From Bacillota bacterium (GTDB lineage: Bacteria; Bacillota; Clostridia; Christensenellales; Aristaeellaceae), in assembly GCA_023415145.1 (NCBI GenBank), contig JAEZLW010000075.1, positions 1 to 16,607 on the forward strand: 16,607 nucleotides of DNA, in the 5' to 3' direction. The translations under genes were made by a program, and so were the position numbers. How positions within the stretch are numbered: position 1 is the stretch's first letter; each line of letters starts with the position of its first letter. Shown piece by piece: positions 1-6,283 of the stretch. The notes beneath the pieces were generated by a model, which saw only the letters and a list, made by a program, of their open reading frames with translations, made no database searches and was not told the DNA's origin.

Positions 1-2
1 GA

Positions 3-293
3 GATGTGCAGTATTTCAGTCAGGTGGCATTGTTTCCGCTGGATGAGCAAAAGATGAAGGAAATCAAGCAAAACCTGACGCAAATGCTGCAGGAGGAAAT
101 CCAAACAACCATCGATCAGTCGCAAAAGGAGTTTCAAAGCGATTATCTGATGTTTTGTGAAGCATTCCGCCTGGCTTATCCCAATGTATATGACAAGCTG
201 GATTTTGGCCAGGTATATCCAAACGTGCAAATAGAAGTATCTACTTCGCTGGATTTATCCATCAGCCCCAAGATGGATTATGATCCCTCCTGA
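3..293 (+). CDS. GerC-type spore germination protein, C-terminal part (5' end outside window)
   Basis: Partial gene. The reading frame is open from the window edge, so the GTG at position 6 is probably an internal valine codon and not a start. The visible 96 or so residues match the C-terminal end of the Ger(x)C family, the lipoprotein subunit of GerA-type germinant receptors in the spore inner membrane. A Lys/Gln/Glu-rich helix (residues about 15-45 of the fragment) leads into the pattern K-E-F-Q-S-D-Y-L, then A-Y-P-N and an alternating beta-strand end (V-Q-I-E-V-S-T-S), as in that family's last domain. Family members are about 350-400 residues, so roughly three quarters is missing. The gene ends 21 nt before a gerA-type gene on the same strand, which supports the call. 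The lipobox cannot be checked because the N-terminus is not in the window. Confidence 0.75.
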   Translation, partial: DVQYFSQVALFPLDEQKMKEIKQNLTQMLQEEIQTTIDQSQKEFQSDYLMFCEAFRLAYPNVYDKLDFGQVYPNVQIEVSTSLDLSISPKMDYDPS

Positions 294-314
294 CAAGAGA
301 AAGGGAACAGCAGT

Positions 315-1766
315 ATGCGGGCATCCCGAATGGAATCCATTATCAAAGCATTGGAAGCGGAGGGCTTTCCCCTTTCCCAAAGAGCCATCCCCTTTGAAGG
401 GGGTGCGCTTCATATTTTGTATCTGAAAAATATTACGGACAGAAGCGCTCTTTCGGAATCTGTCATCAAGCCCCTTATTCTGCATTTCAAGCGGCGAACC
501 CCCGGCCTTTTAACGCTCAGCGCACGGGAGGTTATGGATAACATCATTTATGCGGATGACTGTGAGCTGGAATCCGACGACGGAAAGATACGGGATACCA
601 TCCTGAGCGGCATGACTGTAATCCTTCTGTCATGGGATGAAGAGTATATTGTTATCAATTTGAAAAAGGTGGAACACCGGTCTGTATCGGAGCCGACGGT
701 GACGTATACCTTGCGGGGGCCCAGGGACTGCTTTGTGGAAAACCTGCCTACCAACCTGTCACTTGTCCGCTACCGGGTAAAGGACTCCAAGCTCCGTATC
801 AAGGAGTTCAAGGTAGGAAAACGGACAAAAACTGACGTTGCGGTGATTTACATCGAAGACATTGCCAACGACAAGGTGGTCAACCTGGTCCGGCAGCGGA
901 TAGAAGCCATCGATATCGACGGCATCAGCGAATCGGGGGAGCTGGAGACCTTACTGCAAAGCAGCAAATGGAGCCTTTTCCCGCAAATGGGTATGGTGGA
1001 AAGGTCGGACATGGCATATAACCTGCTGCTGGAGGGCAAGGTGCTCATATTGGTGGACGGAAGCAGTATCGGGCTTTCCGCACCCAAGATGTTTGGCGAG
1101 TTTTTTCATTCCTGCGACGACCGGTATGACAACATGTACTTTGGTGCTGCCATGCGGCTGATCCGCTACCTGTCCATGTTTATCGTGCTGACCGCCTCCA
1201 GCTACTTTGTGGCCCTCACGACATTCCACATTGATGTTCTCCCCAGCCAGTATGTGCTGGATCTGGCGGAAATGCAGGCCAAAGTGCCCTGGCCGCCCAT
1301 TATCGGAGCGCTTATGCTGGAGTTTATTGTGGAGCTTTTGCGGGAGGCCCTTTTGCGCGTGCCCAAGCAGATTGGTTCCGCCGTCGGTATCGTCAGTGCC
1401 ATCGTGATCGGACAGGCGGCCATTGCGGCCGGCATCTTCAGCCCGCTGCTTTTGATCATCGTATCCACCTCCCTGCTGGCTTCCTTTGTGATGCCCGACT
1501 TTTCCCTGATCAATCCTTTTCGAATCCTGAAAATTGTGGCGCTGCTTTGTACGAGCGTATTTGGTTTCTACGGCATGATATTGTTCCTGTGCCTGCTTCT
1601 GGTGCATTTGGTTTCCATGGAAAGCTTTGGCATGCCATATTTGGCGCCGTTTGCACCCTTTAACCTGTACGATTTCCTGCGGTTCTTGATGTTCAACATC
1701 TCCATATCTCCATACCGCCATAAATATCTGCGGGACAAAGACAATACTCGAACAAAGGTGAAGTAA
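315..1766 (+). CDS. GerA-type spore germination protein (germinant receptor A subunit)
   Basis: A 483-residue membrane protein of the GerA/SpoVAF family, the A subunit of a nutrient germinant receptor in the inner membrane of the spore. The N-terminal soluble half (1-270) carries the family hallmark R-G-P-R-D-C-F (about 134-140) after S-E-P, then L-F-P-Q-M (221-225), E-R-S-D and L-L-L-E-G-K-V. The C-terminal half has about five hydrophobic segments (about 283-303, 325-341, 354-375, 376-393, 405-432), followed by G-M-P-Y-L-A-P-F-A-P (439-448), also typical. Length is normal for the family. The start at 315 has an AAGGGA ribosome site 8 nt upstream; an ATG at 330 is a weaker alternative. It follows the gerC-type gene by 21 nt, so the two are almost certainly co-transcribed. 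No B-subunit permease gene lies downstream; it may lie upstream of the window. Confidence 0.93.
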   Translation: MRASRMESIIKALEAEGFPLSQRAIPFEGGALHILYLKNITDRSALSESVIKPLILHFKRRTPGLLTLSAREVMDNIIYADDCELESDDGKIRDTILSGMTVILLSWDEEYIVINLKKVEHRSVSEPTVTYTLRGPRDCFVENLPTNLSLVRYRVKDSKLRIKEFKVGKRTKTDVAVIYIEDIANDKVVNLVRQRIEAIDIDGISESGELETLLQSSKWSLFPQMGMVERSDMAYNLLLEGKVLILVDGSSIGLSAPKMFGEFFHSCDDRYDNMYFGAAMRLIRYLSMFIVLTASSYFVALTTFHIDVLPSQYVLDLAEMQAKVPWPPIIGALMLEFIVELLREALLRVPKQIGSAVGIVSAIVIGQAAIAAGIFSPLLLIIVSTSLLASFVMPDFSLINPFRILKIVALLCTSVFGFYGMILFLCLLLVHLVSMESFGMPYLAPFAPFNLYDFLRFLMFNISISPYRHKYLRDKDNTRTKVK

Positions 1767-1785
1767 TCTTCCATTGATCAGTATA

Positions 1786-1816
1786 AAAGCGGCAGGGTTG
1801 CTTTCCCTGCCGCTTT
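1786..1816. terminator. Bidirectional terminator hairpin between gerA-type gene and galM
   Basis: A perfect 12-bp stem (1786-1797 with 1805-1816, AAAGCGGCAGGG and its complement) closes a 7-nt loop. It lies in the 65-nt gap between two convergent genes. On the minus strand it is followed by TTTTATAC and on the plus strand by a looser T-rich run, so it can end transcripts from both sides. Confidence 0.85.
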
Positions 1817-1831
1817 GCGTGTTATTCTTTG

Positions 1832-2887
1832 TTATTCGGTCTTGAACGCGTAGATGGTGGTGCTGCCAAACACCTCTCCGGGGCGCAGCACCGTGCTAGG
1901 AAAGTTCTCATGGTTGGGGGAATCGGGGTAATGCTGCGTTTCCAGGCACAGGGCGCATTGCTTGCCGTAATACGTGCCATTCCGGCCGGGAATACCCTGC
2001 TGATTGGCGGTGTAAAGCTGCACGGCGGGCTGGTCGGTATAGACTTCCATGACCCTGCCGGAACCTGCGTCTTTCAGCACCGCGCATTTCTTCATCACAA
2101 AGGGGTCGCCCAGCACAAAGTTGTGGTCGTAGCCTTTTCCATACCGCATGGCGGTATCGTTTTCGCCGGCTTTCAGGCCATCGGCGATGATTTTCGGCGT
2201 GCGAAAATCAAAGGCTGTTCCTTCCACCGCAAGAAGCTTTCCAGTGGGGATGAGCCCCTCGTCCGTTTCTGTGATAGAATCGGCATAAAGGGTCAGTTCA
2301 TGATTCACTACGGTGCGGCCATCCGCCCCGGCCAGATTGAAATAAGCATGATTGGTAAGGTTCAGCACCGTGGCTTTGTCGGTTACAGCCTTGTATTGGA
2401 TGGAAAGCTCACATGCGTCATTGAAGATGTAGGTTACATCCACCGTCAATGTGCCGGGATAATTTTCCTGACCGTCGGGGCTGACCAAACGCAGGTGAAG
2501 CTTGTCCTCTCCGTCTCCCTCCTCGGGGGTGGCGGCCCATACCTGAACGCCAAAGCCAACAACACCGCCATGCAGGTGATTCTTGCCATTGGTCAGCGCC
2601 AGTTGATATGTTTTTCCGTCCAGGGTAAATTGCCCGCGGGCGATGCGGTTGCCAAACCTGCCGATCAGCGCACCCAGGCTGCCGTTTTTGTTAAGATACG
2701 GCGGCAGCTCGTCATAACCCAGTGTTACCTCGCCCAGCTTTCCGGCCTTGTCCGGAACCTGGATGGAGGTGATAATGCCCCCGAAGGTGATCATGCTGAC
2801 ACTGGCGCCCCTGCGGTTGGTAAGGACGTACTGCTCAACGGCTTGTCCATCCGGGGTGACGCCAAAAGGCTTTTTTACTATGCTCAA
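1832..2887 (-). CDS. galM: Aldose 1-epimerase (galactose mutarotase)
   Basis: A 351-residue cytoplasmic enzyme that interconverts alpha and beta anomers of galactose and glucose, feeding the Leloir pathway. The family's active-site residues are all visible: the R77/N80/R81 region in G-R-F-G-N-R, H106 in N-H-L-H-G-G, the catalytic acid H180 in L-T-N-H-A-Y-F-N, D254 in Y-D-H-N-F, and the catalytic base E316 in C-L-E-T-Q. The F-P-S-T-V-L-R-P-G-E end is also typical, and length is normal. The start is TTG (2887), preferred because an AGGAGG site lies 8 nt upstream (complement of 2896-2901) and no better in-frame start follows. It stands alone, with no galK, galT or sugar transporter beside it, so the sugar it serves cannot be read from context. 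It is transcribed divergently from the iron transporter gene. Confidence 0.96.
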   Translation of the reverse strand: MSIVKKPFGVTPDGQAVEQYVLTNRRGASVSMITFGGIITSIQVPDKAGKLGEVTLGYDELPPYLNKNGSLGALIGRFGNRIARGQFTLDGKTYQLALTNGKNHLHGGVVGFGVQVWAATPEEGDGEDKLHLRLVSPDGQENYPGTLTVDVTYIFNDACELSIQYKAVTDKATVLNLTNHAYFNLAGADGRTVVNHELTLYADSITETDEGLIPTGKLLAVEGTAFDFRTPKIIADGLKAGENDTAMRYGKGYDHNFVLGDPFVMKKCAVLKDAGSGRVMEVYTDQPAVQLYTANQQGIPGRNGTYYGKQCALCLETQHYPDSPNHENFPSTVLRPGEVFGSTTIYAFKTE

Positions 2888-2920
2888 GGAAATTTCCTCC
2901 TCTTTTTATCACTGCACTCT

Positions 2921-2948
2921 ATTGTACAAGGAATTTGGGCTTTGTCAA
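2921..2948 (-). promoter_or_regulatory. Sigma-A-type promoter for galM
   Basis: Read on the minus strand: a perfect -35 TTGACA (complement of 2943-2948), a 16-nt spacer, and -10 TACAAT (complement of 2921-2926). The expected transcription start is about 2914, giving a short leader that holds the AGGAGG ribosome site of galM. Confidence 0.75.
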
Positions 2949-2986
2949 TCGCTGTCTGTTTTCAATGAGGCATTCGCATGAGGATA

Positions 2987-2995
2987 TGGTATAAT
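2987..2995 (+). promoter_or_regulatory. Extended -10 promoter for the ferritin-like/VIT1 gene
   Basis: TGGTATAAT (TGnTATAAT) is a consensus extended -10 element. No good -35 hexamer is found 16-18 nt upstream, which fits an extended -10 promoter. Start would be near 3002, leaving about 83 nt of leader before the preferred start at 3085. A weak, partial resemblance to a Fur-type box overlaps it (ATAATGATT); I would not call it a site on that alone. Confidence 0.6.
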
Positions 2996-3084
2996 GATTT
3001 CCGGGAAGAGCATTCATGAACCAACAGGACGATTTGCAGGGTTCTTTAATCAGTGTGACTACGAATGAAATTGGAGGATTGATG

Positions 3085-3969
3085 ATGAGCAACTCACAGC
3101 TATCCAATGAAATACTGGACAAGGTTTGCAAGGCGCAGAAAGATGAAGAGATGGGCGCTGCGATGTATGCCTTCATGGCAAAGCGTGAAAAAAAGCCGGA
3201 AAACAAGCGGGTTTTAACCCAAATGGCGCAGGATGAGAAAAGGCATGCGGCTGTTTGGAGTACCTTGACCGGGAAAAGCATTCGGCCGTCCATTTGGAAA
3301 CTGTTGTTTATGAAGGCTATGACGATTCTTCTGGGTTTCACGTTTGTGGTGAAAACCATGCAAAAAAATGAACGGTTCGCAGAGTCGGATTATGAGGAAC
3401 TGCAAAAGGAGCTGCCCCAGGCAGCAGACATGCTTGCGGACGAACGCCGCCATGAAGAAGAGCTATATGGCATGCTGGATGAGGAACGCCTGCATTATGT
3501 AGGGGCAATGGTACTGGGCCTGAATGACGCGCTGGTGGAACTGACAGGCGCCATCGCAGGCGTAACCTTTGCCCTTGCAAACACCCGGCTTGTTGCCTTG
3601 ACCGGTATCATTACAGGTATCTCAGCAACCCTTTCCATGGCGGCATCAAACTATTTGGCCGAACGTGCCCAGGGCAGCCGTGATGCGTTGAAATCAAGCG
3701 CTTATACAGGCGTGGCATATTTGCTGACAGTGGCAGTACTTGTTCTGCCTTATTTGCTGTTTCCATCCCATTTGTATGTAGCCGCTTTCGCGGTGATGAT
3801 CGTTGCGGTATTGATGATCATTCTTCTTTTCAATTATTATCTATCCGTAGCCAGAGAAGAGCCGTTTCTTCCAAGGTTCGGTGAAATGGCCCTTATCTCA
3901 CTTTCGGTTGCGGCCATCTCCTTTGTCATCGGATTTCTTGCCAAACAGATTTTGGGGATTGATTTATGA
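3085..3969 (+). CDS. Ferritin-like (rubrerythrin-type) domain fused to VIT1/CCC1 iron/manganese transporter
   Basis: Membrane protein of 294 residues from the preferred start. Residues about 5-130 form a ferritin-like four-helix domain with di-iron-type ligands in E21/E22, D-E-K-R-H (E51, H54) and D-E-R-R-H-E (E120, H123). Residues about 138-294 are a VIT1/CCC1 transporter: G-L-N-D-A-L-V-E-L-T-G (145-155), S-M-A-A-S-N-Y-L-A-E (184-193), and hydrophobic segments near 150-165, 168-185, 205-227, 229-252 and 268-290. Such fusions (MbfA-like in proteobacteria) are known to export iron or relieve iron and peroxide stress, so export of excess Fe2+ is the likely role. The frame is open back to an ATG at 3016, but GGAGG at 3073-3077 best suits the ATG at 3085 (7-nt spacing; 3082 is 4 nt away). 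The 23 extra residues look unlike the family. Confidence 0.9.
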   Translation: MSNSQLSNEILDKVCKAQKDEEMGAAMYAFMAKREKKPENKRVLTQMAQDEKRHAAVWSTLTGKSIRPSIWKLLFMKAMTILLGFTFVVKTMQKNERFAESDYEELQKELPQAADMLADERRHEEELYGMLDEERLHYVGAMVLGLNDALVELTGAIAGVTFALANTRLVALTGIITGISATLSMAASNYLAERAQGSRDALKSSAYTGVAYLLTVAVLVLPYLLFPSHLYVAAFAVMIVAVLMIILLFNYYLSVAREEPFLPRFGEMALISLSVAAISFVIGFLAKQILGIDL

Positions 3970-4033
3970 TTGTCTGATAAGCAAGCGAAACACTTTTGCA
4001 AGACATATGAAGGTTTTCCCTGAACGGGGTATG

Positions 4034-4085
4034 GGGAAGGGGCTGTCGTGCCGGCATATTTGCACCGGTACGACAGCCCCTTCCC
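4034..4085. terminator. Long hairpin between convergent genes, probable terminator
   Basis: A 21-bp stem (4034-4054 with 4065-4085; one G-U wobble) with a 10-nt loop, GC-rich near its base (AAGGGGCTGTCGT). It sits in the 135-nt gap between the iron transporter and the convergent gene ending at 4105. Neither strand has a clear T-run after the stem, so termination is inferred from position and stem strength only. Confidence 0.55.
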
Positions 4086-4104
4086 ATAAAATGATGATTG
4101 TGAC

Positions 4105-5250
4105 TTATGCCCGCTTCCAAAGGGTCCAGTAACCCTGGCCGTTGCGGCCCTGCTGCCAACGGTAGCCGGAAAATCCGGGTGGCGGAAGGCCGCCCCGCTC
4201 TCCCGGTACGGCGTAGGCTACCTGTGTCACCTTGCCGTCTCTGGCCAACATGCCCACGGCGTAATAGGGGATGGTGCTGCCGGCAGCCATTGGCACCTGC
4301 ACGAACCGCCAACCCGGCGCATCAAAGGGAGCAAAGGGCGGGTAGGTAGAGAAATAGTTTTCCAGTTCCTTCACGGCGGAAGGCCACTTCAGCTTGGGCA
4401 GCGCGGTAACGGGCGGACGGCCGGGGGGCGGCCCTTCGGCCATAAGATCGGGCGGGACTACGATTCTTTCCATGGCGGCGGTGAATACCGCCGGGTCAAA
4501 TGTTTCACGTAAAGGTTCATCGGCAGGGAGGGATGCCACAGTCTGGGCTGCGGCGGGCTCGAAGACCGGCTTTGGGGGGGGAGCGGCCTGTGCAAAAGGG
4601 AAAGGGATTGGCTGCTTTCTTTCAATCTCCGGCAATAGTTCGGTTTTGACCGGCAGGTCTTGCGGAACTGGAGGCTGGCTAGCGTGCTGGAGGGAAAGTG
4701 TGGCGGTGGCAGCCGGCGGAACGGCGACAGGCTTTGCTTTGGGCTCGGTCTGATGTACAGCCGCCAATGAGGCGGAAGCGGCTGCGGCACGGGGTGCTTC
4801 CTGTTCCGGGGATGCATCATCGGCGGGTTTTGAGGGAACGGACAGGTAGCGGCATACCGTTTCTCCTATCAGATAAGCGGAGAGGGAATTGTTCTCCTCA
4901 AAAGCGCCCAGGAGAAGCAGCTTGGGGTTGGGCCAATCTTTGGCAATGCACAGAGCGCTGTAAGAGGAGAGGGGCAGCCCGCCGGGGGAGGATGAAATCT
5001 CCCGCTTCAGGGAGGACTGCCCTTTGGCGGATATGGGCAAAGCACCCAGGTCGCACACCGCCGCACCACCGCCATCTTCCCTGGCGGCCAGCAGCACCCG
5101 TATGCCTTCCTCAGACGGGGAAAAGCCATGGGCGTTTACTGTCAACGTATATTTGCCCCGCGCCAACTCCAAACGGGCATAGCCGCCCCCGCCATTTTGA
5201 CAGGGGCGCAAGAGGATGTACAGCCTTTGAAATTTTGCGGCTTGCAACAT
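4105..5250 (-). CDS. Unrecognised two-domain protein with Pro/Ala-rich linker
   Basis: 381 residues; I cannot name a function. No signal peptide or membrane helix is visible, so it is probably cytoplasmic or in the forespore or mother cell. Residues 1-135 form a beta-rich domain (F-Q-R-L-Y-I-L-L, then G-Y-A-R-L-E-L-A-R-G-K-Y-T-L-T-V). Residues about 140-280 are a Pro/Ala/Glu-rich, low-complexity linker. Residues about 285-381 form a compact second domain with F-D-A-P-G-W-R-F-V, Y-Y-A-V-G, Q-V-A-Y-A-V-P-G and the end G-Y-W-T-L-W. From memory, clostridial proteins of unknown function share this plan (N-terminal beta domain, variable linker, C-terminal domain ending near GYW); this is unverified. 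The start is the ATG at 5250 because AAGGGAGGTGG lies directly upstream; a TTG at 5277 lacks such a site. It diverges from surE and is convergent with the iron transporter. Confidence 0.85.
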   Translation of the reverse strand: MLQAAKFQRLYILLRPCQNGGGGYARLELARGKYTLTVNAHGFSPSEEGIRVLLAAREDGGGAAVCDLGALPISAKGQSSLKREISSSPGGLPLSSYSALCIAKDWPNPKLLLLGAFEENNSLSAYLIGETVCRYLSVPSKPADDASPEQEAPRAAAASASLAAVHQTEPKAKPVAVPPAATATLSLQHASQPPVPQDLPVKTELLPEIERKQPIPFPFAQAAPPPKPVFEPAAAQTVASLPADEPLRETFDPAVFTAAMERIVVPPDLMAEGPPPGRPPVTALPKLKWPSAVKELENYFSTYPPFAPFDAPGWRFVQVPMAAGSTIPYYAVGMLARDGKVTQVAYAVPGERGGLPPPGFSGYRWQQGRNGQGYWTLWKRA

Positions 5251-5337
5251 GCCACCTCCCTTGGTGTGTGTAATCAAAGCCTATGGGGGCGGGGAGGGTA
5301 GTATGAGGGCAGACGGTTGATGACGACAAATGTAAAA

Positions 5338-5389
5338 AAGGAATCCTGTCAATGCACCGGCGTGTATTCTGCTTGCTCCCGGATTCCTT
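5338..5389. other. Branched inverted repeat in the 4105-5250/surE divergent gap
   Basis: An outer 9-bp perfect stem (AAGGAATCC 5338-5346 with GGATTCCTT 5381-5389) encloses an inner hairpin (5351-5357 with 5362-5368, 6 of 7 paired, CGGC loop). Read on the minus strand, the outer stem is followed by a T-run (complement of 5334-5339), like an intrinsic terminator or attenuator ahead of the unknown gene. The rest of the 187-nt gap (5251-5437) holds only the surE leader and no further gene. Confidence 0.5.
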
Positions 5390-5402
5390 CCTGTAGTATG
5401 AT
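5373..5402 (+). promoter_or_regulatory. Possible surE promoter
   Basis: TTGCTC (5373-5378), an 18-nt spacer and TATGAT (5397-5402) lie 35 nt before the surE start. Both hexamers deviate from consensus, so this is a weak call. The right arm of the inverted repeat at 5381-5389 falls in the spacer. Confidence 0.35.
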
Positions 5403-5437
5403 AAAAGGGAAAAAATGAAACGGGGAGATACAGCTCA

Positions 5438-6190
5438 ATGCACATCCTTCTGGTAAACGACGACGGCATCGACAGCCCGGGCCTTCACGCCCTTGTACGG
5501 GAGGCAGCAAAAAGGGGACATCAGGTTACGGTTTGTGCTCCCAACAGGCAGCAAAGCGCAGTCAGCCAGGCGATGACGTTCTTCCGGCCCATTGCCGTGA
5601 CGTCCGTGCCTATGCAGGGTGCAAGGGCCTACGCCGTGGACGGGACACCGGCGGACTGTGCGGTGCTGGGGATTTCGAACCTGGCGGAGGGACTGGTTGA
5701 TGTTGCAATCTCCGGCATCAACGACGGATTGAATTCCGGCAACGCCATCTATATCAGCGGCACCGTGGGCGCTGCGCGGGAAGCCGCGCTGCTGGGCGTA
5801 AAGGCCATGGCTGTTTCTCTGGACCGTCCGGCGGATGAAGAAATGCTTCAAAACCTTGCAACTTTGGCTCTTGACATGGGCGAGAAGCTTCAAAAATACC
5901 CGGCACCGGCAGGCAGCGTGCTCAGCCTGAACGCCCCGGCATTGCCGCCGGCCCGGCTGCTGCCTGCCATTATGGCGCCGGTGAACCATGGCATATTCGT
6001 GAACATCTACGAGCGCCGGGAAAACCCCAGGGGCGAGACATATTTCTGGGTGACACCAGAAATCCGCCGTGAGATACCACAGCCCGGCAGCGATGAATAC
6101 TTCCTGCAAAAGGGACATGTGACTTGCACTTTTTTGATGCACTCGCCGGAAAATTCCAAGGAATGCCTGGATTTTTTGCAGGATGCATGA
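5438..6190 (+). CDS. surE: 5'/3'-nucleotidase SurE
   Basis: A 250-residue cytoplasmic, metal-dependent nucleoside monophosphate phosphatase (EC 3.1.3.5) of the SurE family. The signature N-D-D-G at 7-10 supplies the metal ligands D8 and D9. S40 in Q-Q-S-A-V-S and N95 in S-G-I-N-D complete the metal site, and S-G-T-V-G-A-A-R-E-A (107-116) is the conserved substrate-side loop. V-D-G-T-P-A-D-C (67-74) is also typical. Length is normal (about 250). The ATG start has GGGGAGA 10 nt upstream. It appears monocistronic: the next gene has its own strong promoter starting 9 nt after the stop codon. The protein is usually linked to survival in stationary phase or nucleotide salvage; nothing here narrows that. 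Confidence 0.96.
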   Translation: MHILLVNDDGIDSPGLHALVREAAKRGHQVTVCAPNRQQSAVSQAMTFFRPIAVTSVPMQGARAYAVDGTPADCAVLGISNLAEGLVDVAISGINDGLNSGNAIYISGTVGAAREAALLGVKAMAVSLDRPADEEMLQNLATLALDMGEKLQKYPAPAGSVLSLNAPALPPARLLPAIMAPVNHGIFVNIYERRENPRGETYFWVTPEIRREIPQPGSDEYFLQKGHVTCTFLMHSPENSKECLDFLQDA

Positions 6191-6198
6191 AAACTTGC

Positions 6199-6227
6199 TT
6201 GCAAAATGAAGGAAATACCAGTATAAT
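6199..6227 (+). promoter_or_regulatory. Near-consensus promoter of the rpiR-type operon
   Basis: TTGCAA (6199-6204), a 17-nt spacer and a perfect TATAAT (6222-6227). Transcription should start near 6234, about 50 nt before the regulator's ATG. The promoter lies immediately after the surE stop codon, with no terminator between them. Confidence 0.75.
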
Positions 6228-6232
6228 CAAAC

Positions 6233-6252
6233 ATGGTATGCCAATATGCCAT
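6233..6252. promoter_or_regulatory. Candidate operator at the predicted transcription start
   Basis: An imperfect palindrome (ATGGTAT at 6233-6239 against ATGCCAT at 6246-6252, one mismatch) overlaps a direct repeat of TATGCCA (6237-6243 and 6245-6251). It begins at the predicted transcription start, a usual place for a repressor to block initiation. Binding by the downstream RpiR-type protein (autoregulation) is inferred and not shown. Confidence 0.45.
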
Positions 6253-6283
6253 ATAACAAAATCGGGTGCGGAGGAATATTCCT

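Noticed and set aside
951..1721. 256-codon minus-strand frame inside the gerA-type gene
   Set aside because: The translation is rich in His, Gln and Lys with no domain pattern and is antisense to a well-conserved gene.
1829..2968. 379-codon plus-strand open frame covering all of galM
   Set aside because: It lies antisense to a complete GalM with all catalytic residues, its translation resembles no family, and it lacks a proper ribosome site. It is a codon-bias shadow.
3016..3084. Upstream ATG as start of the ferritin-like/VIT1 gene
   Set aside because: The 23 added residues do not resemble the family, and the promoter would leave only about 14 nt of leader. The GGAGG at 3073-3077 fits the ATG at 3085.
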